Part shown: positions 62,108 through 64,000 of the stretch, in pieces
Layout of the letters: each line of letters begins with the position of its first letter
Position numbering within the stretch: position 1 is the stretch's first letter
NCBI RefSeq assembly: GCF_008704935.1
Contig: NZ_CP023692.1
Span: forward strand, 7,231,501 to 7,295,500
Reading direction: 5' to 3'
From: Streptomyces vinaceus
Lineage (GTDB): Bacteria; Actinomycetota; Actinomycetes; Streptomycetales; Streptomycetaceae
DNA length: 64,000 bases
The notes under the pieces: generated by a model
Database searches by the model: none
What the model was told of the DNA's origin: nothing
Seen by the model: only the letters and a program-made list of their open reading frames with translations
Made by a program: the position numbers and the translations under genes

Positions 62108-63270
62108 TCCGGCGCGCCCGCCAGGAGTTCCCGTACGAGTCCACCGACCTGCTCCGTCTCCAACAGGAATCCGTCGTGCCCGTACGGGGAGCGGACGACC
62201 CGGACCCCGTCCGCGGACGCAATCCCCGCCGCCAGTTCCTCCTGCTGTACGAGGGGGTAGAGGTGGTCGGAGTCCACCCCGGCCACCACCGTCCGCGCCC
62301 GTACCCGGCCGAGGGCCGCCCGCGTACCGCCGCGGCCCCGCCCGATGTCATGCGTGTTCATGGCCTCGACCAGCGCCACGTAACTGGCCGCGTCGAACCG
62401 CCGGACGAGCTTGGCGGCCTGGTGGTCGAGGTACGACTCGACGCGGTACCGCCCTCCGCGCCAGGGATGTTCCCCCTCCTGGGCCTCGTGGCCGAAGCGG
62501 GACTGCAATTCCCCGGCCGAGCGGTAGGTGACGTGTGCGATGCGGCGGGCGATGCCCAGACCCGTGTGCGGTCCCCGCCCGGGGCCGGCATCGTGGTAGT
62601 CGCCGCCCCGCCAGTGGGGGTCGGCGCGGATCGCGTGCAGCTGCGCGGAGGCCCAGGCGATCTGCTCCGCGCTCGCCGCCGCCGGACAGGCCAGCAGCAG
62701 CAGCGCGCTCACGCGCCGGGATTCCCCGACGGCCCACTCCAACGCCCGCATCCCGCCCATGGATCCGCCGATCACCAGCGCCCAGCGTTCGATGCCGAGC
62801 GCGTCGGCGAGACCGACCTCGGCACGTACCTGGTCGCGCTGGGTCAGTCGGGGGAAGGCGCTGCCCCATGCCTTCCCGCCGGGGCCGGGGGAGGCGGGTC
62901 CCGTGCTTCCCTGGCAGCCGCCCAGTACGTTCGGCGCGACCACGAACCACCGGTCGGTGTCGAGGGCGCGGCCCGGGCCGACCAGCGCCTCCCACCAGCC
63001 GGCGGTCGGGTGGCCGGGTCCGGCGGCGCCGGCGACGTGGCTGTCGCCGGTCAGCGCGTGCAGGACGAGGACCGCGTTCGAACGGTCGGGCGAGAGCCGT
63101 CCCCAGGTCTCGAACGCCAGCCGCACCCCCGGGAGTACACCGCCCGCCTCCAGCTCCAGCGGCTGTGTGCGCCGGTACCACTGGCGGCGCCCGGGCGGGT
63201 CCCCTTCCCGCCACGCACCGGTGGCGGGAAGGGGGACCTCGGTGGCCGGGGCCGCTGCGGCGGGGTTCAG
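62071..63270 (-). CDS. metX: Homoserine O-acetyltransferase
   Basis: An alpha/beta-hydrolase-fold acetyltransferase. The N-terminal WREGDPPGRRQWYRR precedes RLAFETWGRLSPDRSNAVLV. The nucleophile is in IGGSMGGMRALEW, the acid in GVDSDHLYPL and the histidine in YGHDGFLLE. It makes O-acetyl-homoserine for methionine synthesis. No ATG, GTG or TTG lies in frame before the conserved N terminus; a CTG at 63270 overlaps the metY stop (CTGA) and is the likely start, giving 399 residues. Starting at the GTG at 63126 would lose the conserved first 48 residues. Confidence 0.93.
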   Translation of the reverse strand: MNPAAAAPATEVPLPATGAWREGDPPGRRQWYRRTQPLELEAGGVLPGVRLAFETWGRLSPDRSNAVLVLHALTGDSHVAGAAGPGHPTAGWWEALVGPGRALDTDRWFVVAPNVLGGCQGSTGPASPGPGGKAWGSAFPRLTQRDQVRAEVGLADALGIERWALVIGGSMGGMRALEWAVGESRRVSALLLLACPAAASAEQIAWASAQLHAIRADPHWRGGDYHDAGPGRGPHTGLGIARRIAHVTYRSAGELQSRFGHEAQEGEHPWRGGRYRVESYLDHQAAKLVRRFDAASYVALVEAMNTHDIGRGRGGTRAALGRVRARTVVAGVDSDHLYPLVQQEELAAGIASADGVRVVRSPYGHDGFLLETEQVGGLVRELLAGAPDQPARRTGAEPA

Positions 63271-64000
63271 GACACTGCCTTCGCGGCGCGGAAGCCGGCC
63301 TCCAGGTCGGCCTTCAGGTCCGCCGCGTTCTCGATGCCGACCGACAGGCGCACGAGCCCCGCGGTGGTGCCCGTCGCGGCGAGCTGTGCCTCGTCGAGCT
63401 GGCTGTGGGTGGTGGACGCGGGATGGATGACGAGGCTGCGGACGTCACCGATGTTCGCGAGGTGGCTGAACAGCTCCAGTCCGTCCACGAACCGCCGGCC
63501 CGCCTCGACGCCCCCGCGCAGCTCGAACGAGAGGACGGCCCCGGCGCCGCGCGGCAGGTAGCGGCGCCCCGCCTCGTACCAGCGGCTCGACGGCAGGCCG
63601 GGGTAGTGGACCGCCGACACCTCGTCGCGCCTTTCGAGCCACTCTGCCAGCGCCAGGGCGTTCGAGGAATGCCGCTCCAGCCGCAGGCTCAGCGTTTCGA
63701 CGCCCTGGAGCAGCAGGAACGCCGAGTGCGGTGCGATGGCGGGGCCGAGGTCGCGCAGCAGTTGCACGCGCAGCTTGACGGCGTACGCGCCCGCACCGAG
63801 CGCGGGCCAGTAACGCAGGCCGTGGTAGCTGGGATCGGGTTCGGTGAAGTCGGGGAAACGCTCCGGGTGCGCGCCGAAGTCGAAGGTGCCCGCGTCGACG
63901 ACCACACCTCCGATGGTGGTGCCGTGCCCGCCGAGGAACTTGGTGGCCGAGTGGACGACGACGTCCGCCCCGTGCTCGATGGGGCGCAGCAGGTACGGGG
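63267..64000 (-). CDS. metY: O-acetylhomoserine aminocarboxypropyltransferase, 3' part
   Basis: C-terminal portion (244 codons) of a Cys/Met metabolism PLP enzyme; the start is past the window edge. The PLP lysine is in SATKFLGGHGTTIGG. The C-terminal YYPRGAGAVLSFEL-like region (here RRYLPRGAGAVLSFELRGG) and SLVIHPASTTHSQL are family marks. MetY makes homocysteine directly from O-acetylhomoserine and sulphide. It is the first gene of the metY-metX pair; its stop overlaps the CTG start of metX. Confidence 0.93.
   Translation of the reverse strand, partial: PYLLRPIEHGADVVVHSATKFLGGHGTTIGGVVVDAGTFDFGAHPERFPDFTEPDPSYHGLRYWPALGAGAYAVKLRVQLLRDLGPAIAPHSAFLLLQGVETLSLRLERHSSNALALAEWLERRDEVSAVHYPGLPSSRWYEAGRRYLPRGAGAVLSFELRGGVEAGRRFVDGLELFSHLANIGDVRSLVIHPASTTHSQLDEAQLAATGTTAGLVRLSVGIENAADLKADLEAGFRAAKAVS

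Noticed and set aside
61272..62531. 419-codon AraC frame taken at face value
   Set aside because: The last 140 codons are Arg/Pro-rich read-through antisense to metX; the natural AraC end is present in the next frame.

Overview
The window is a stretch of actinobacterial, almost certainly Streptomyces, chromosome. It has very high GC with strongly GC-biased third codon positions, many GTG starts and GTGA/ATGA overlaps, a chaplin gene, BlaI-M56 regulator pairs, a Csp/DEAD-box cold-shock set, a SpoIIE/STAS partner-switching set, an MmyB-type regulator and rare TTA codons. No tRNA, rRNA or CRISPR array was seen. Layout is typical housekeeping plus adaptive genes, without a large biosynthetic cluster or prophage.

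Region by region. 1-3.7 kb: three-gene molybdenum hydroxylase operon whose large subunit carries a one-base frameshift. 3.8-7.1 kb: metallo-beta-lactamase-fold hydrolase, SnoaL-like protein, a secreted protein made of two nearly identical double-psi-barrel-like domains, and a membrane-anchored Mrr-type endonuclease. 7.1-9.6 kb: a compact RsbQ-RsbP-RsbV-like energy-stress module (alpha/beta hydrolase, PAS-PP2C phosphatase, STAS antagonist). 9.7-13 kb: membrane protein, second STAS protein, methyltransferase, polysaccharide deacetylase. 13.3-17.1 kb: decayed tartrate dehydrogenase, then cold-shock protein, DEAD-box helicase, CBS protein and a conserved small protein. 17.2-28.3 kb: small metabolic and regulatory genes (pseudo-receiver, VOC proteins, acyltransferase, DoxX, PNPOx, flavohaemoglobin-like oxidoreductase, repeat protein, MmyB regulator beside the stump of an SDR gene, PLP decarboxylase).

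28.4-32.2 kb is the most system-like region: two BlaI-type repressor plus M56 protease pairs converge on a gene for an unrecognised double-HTH protein. Each of the three transcription units has its own copy of the same 18-bp dyad GWCTAC-N6-GTAGWC. 32.3-40.4 kb: CopD-family membrane protein behind an IdeR/DmdR-like box, then purine catabolism (xdhC, xdhB, xdhA and an NCS1 permease with a C-terminal Cys4 knuckle). 40.7-47.2 kb: DedA protein, hemerythrin, frameshifted Baeyer-Villiger-type monooxygenase, amphi-Trp protein, aromatic-acid MFS carrier, and a sigma-factor locus with a 29-residue membrane ORF upstream and a CPTC membrane protein coupled downstream. 47.4-52.4 kb: Tat-exported amidohydrolase with a TTA codon, a dead IS5-family element, DUF6896 protein, frameshifted carotenoid oxygenase, membrane protein. 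52.6-59.6 kb: a 1,658-residue secreted FG-GAP/LGFP protein, RHS and Imm32-like relics, RibD-like reductase, chaplin. 59.9-64 kb: coiled-coil membrane protein, DUF2000 protein, frameshifted AraC regulator, metX and metY.

Six otherwise intact genes are broken by exactly one inserted or deleted base, several at short G/C runs. Either the assembly has residual indel errors or the locus is eroding. The tartrate dehydrogenase, SDR, transposase, RHS and Imm32 remnants are real multi-event decay.
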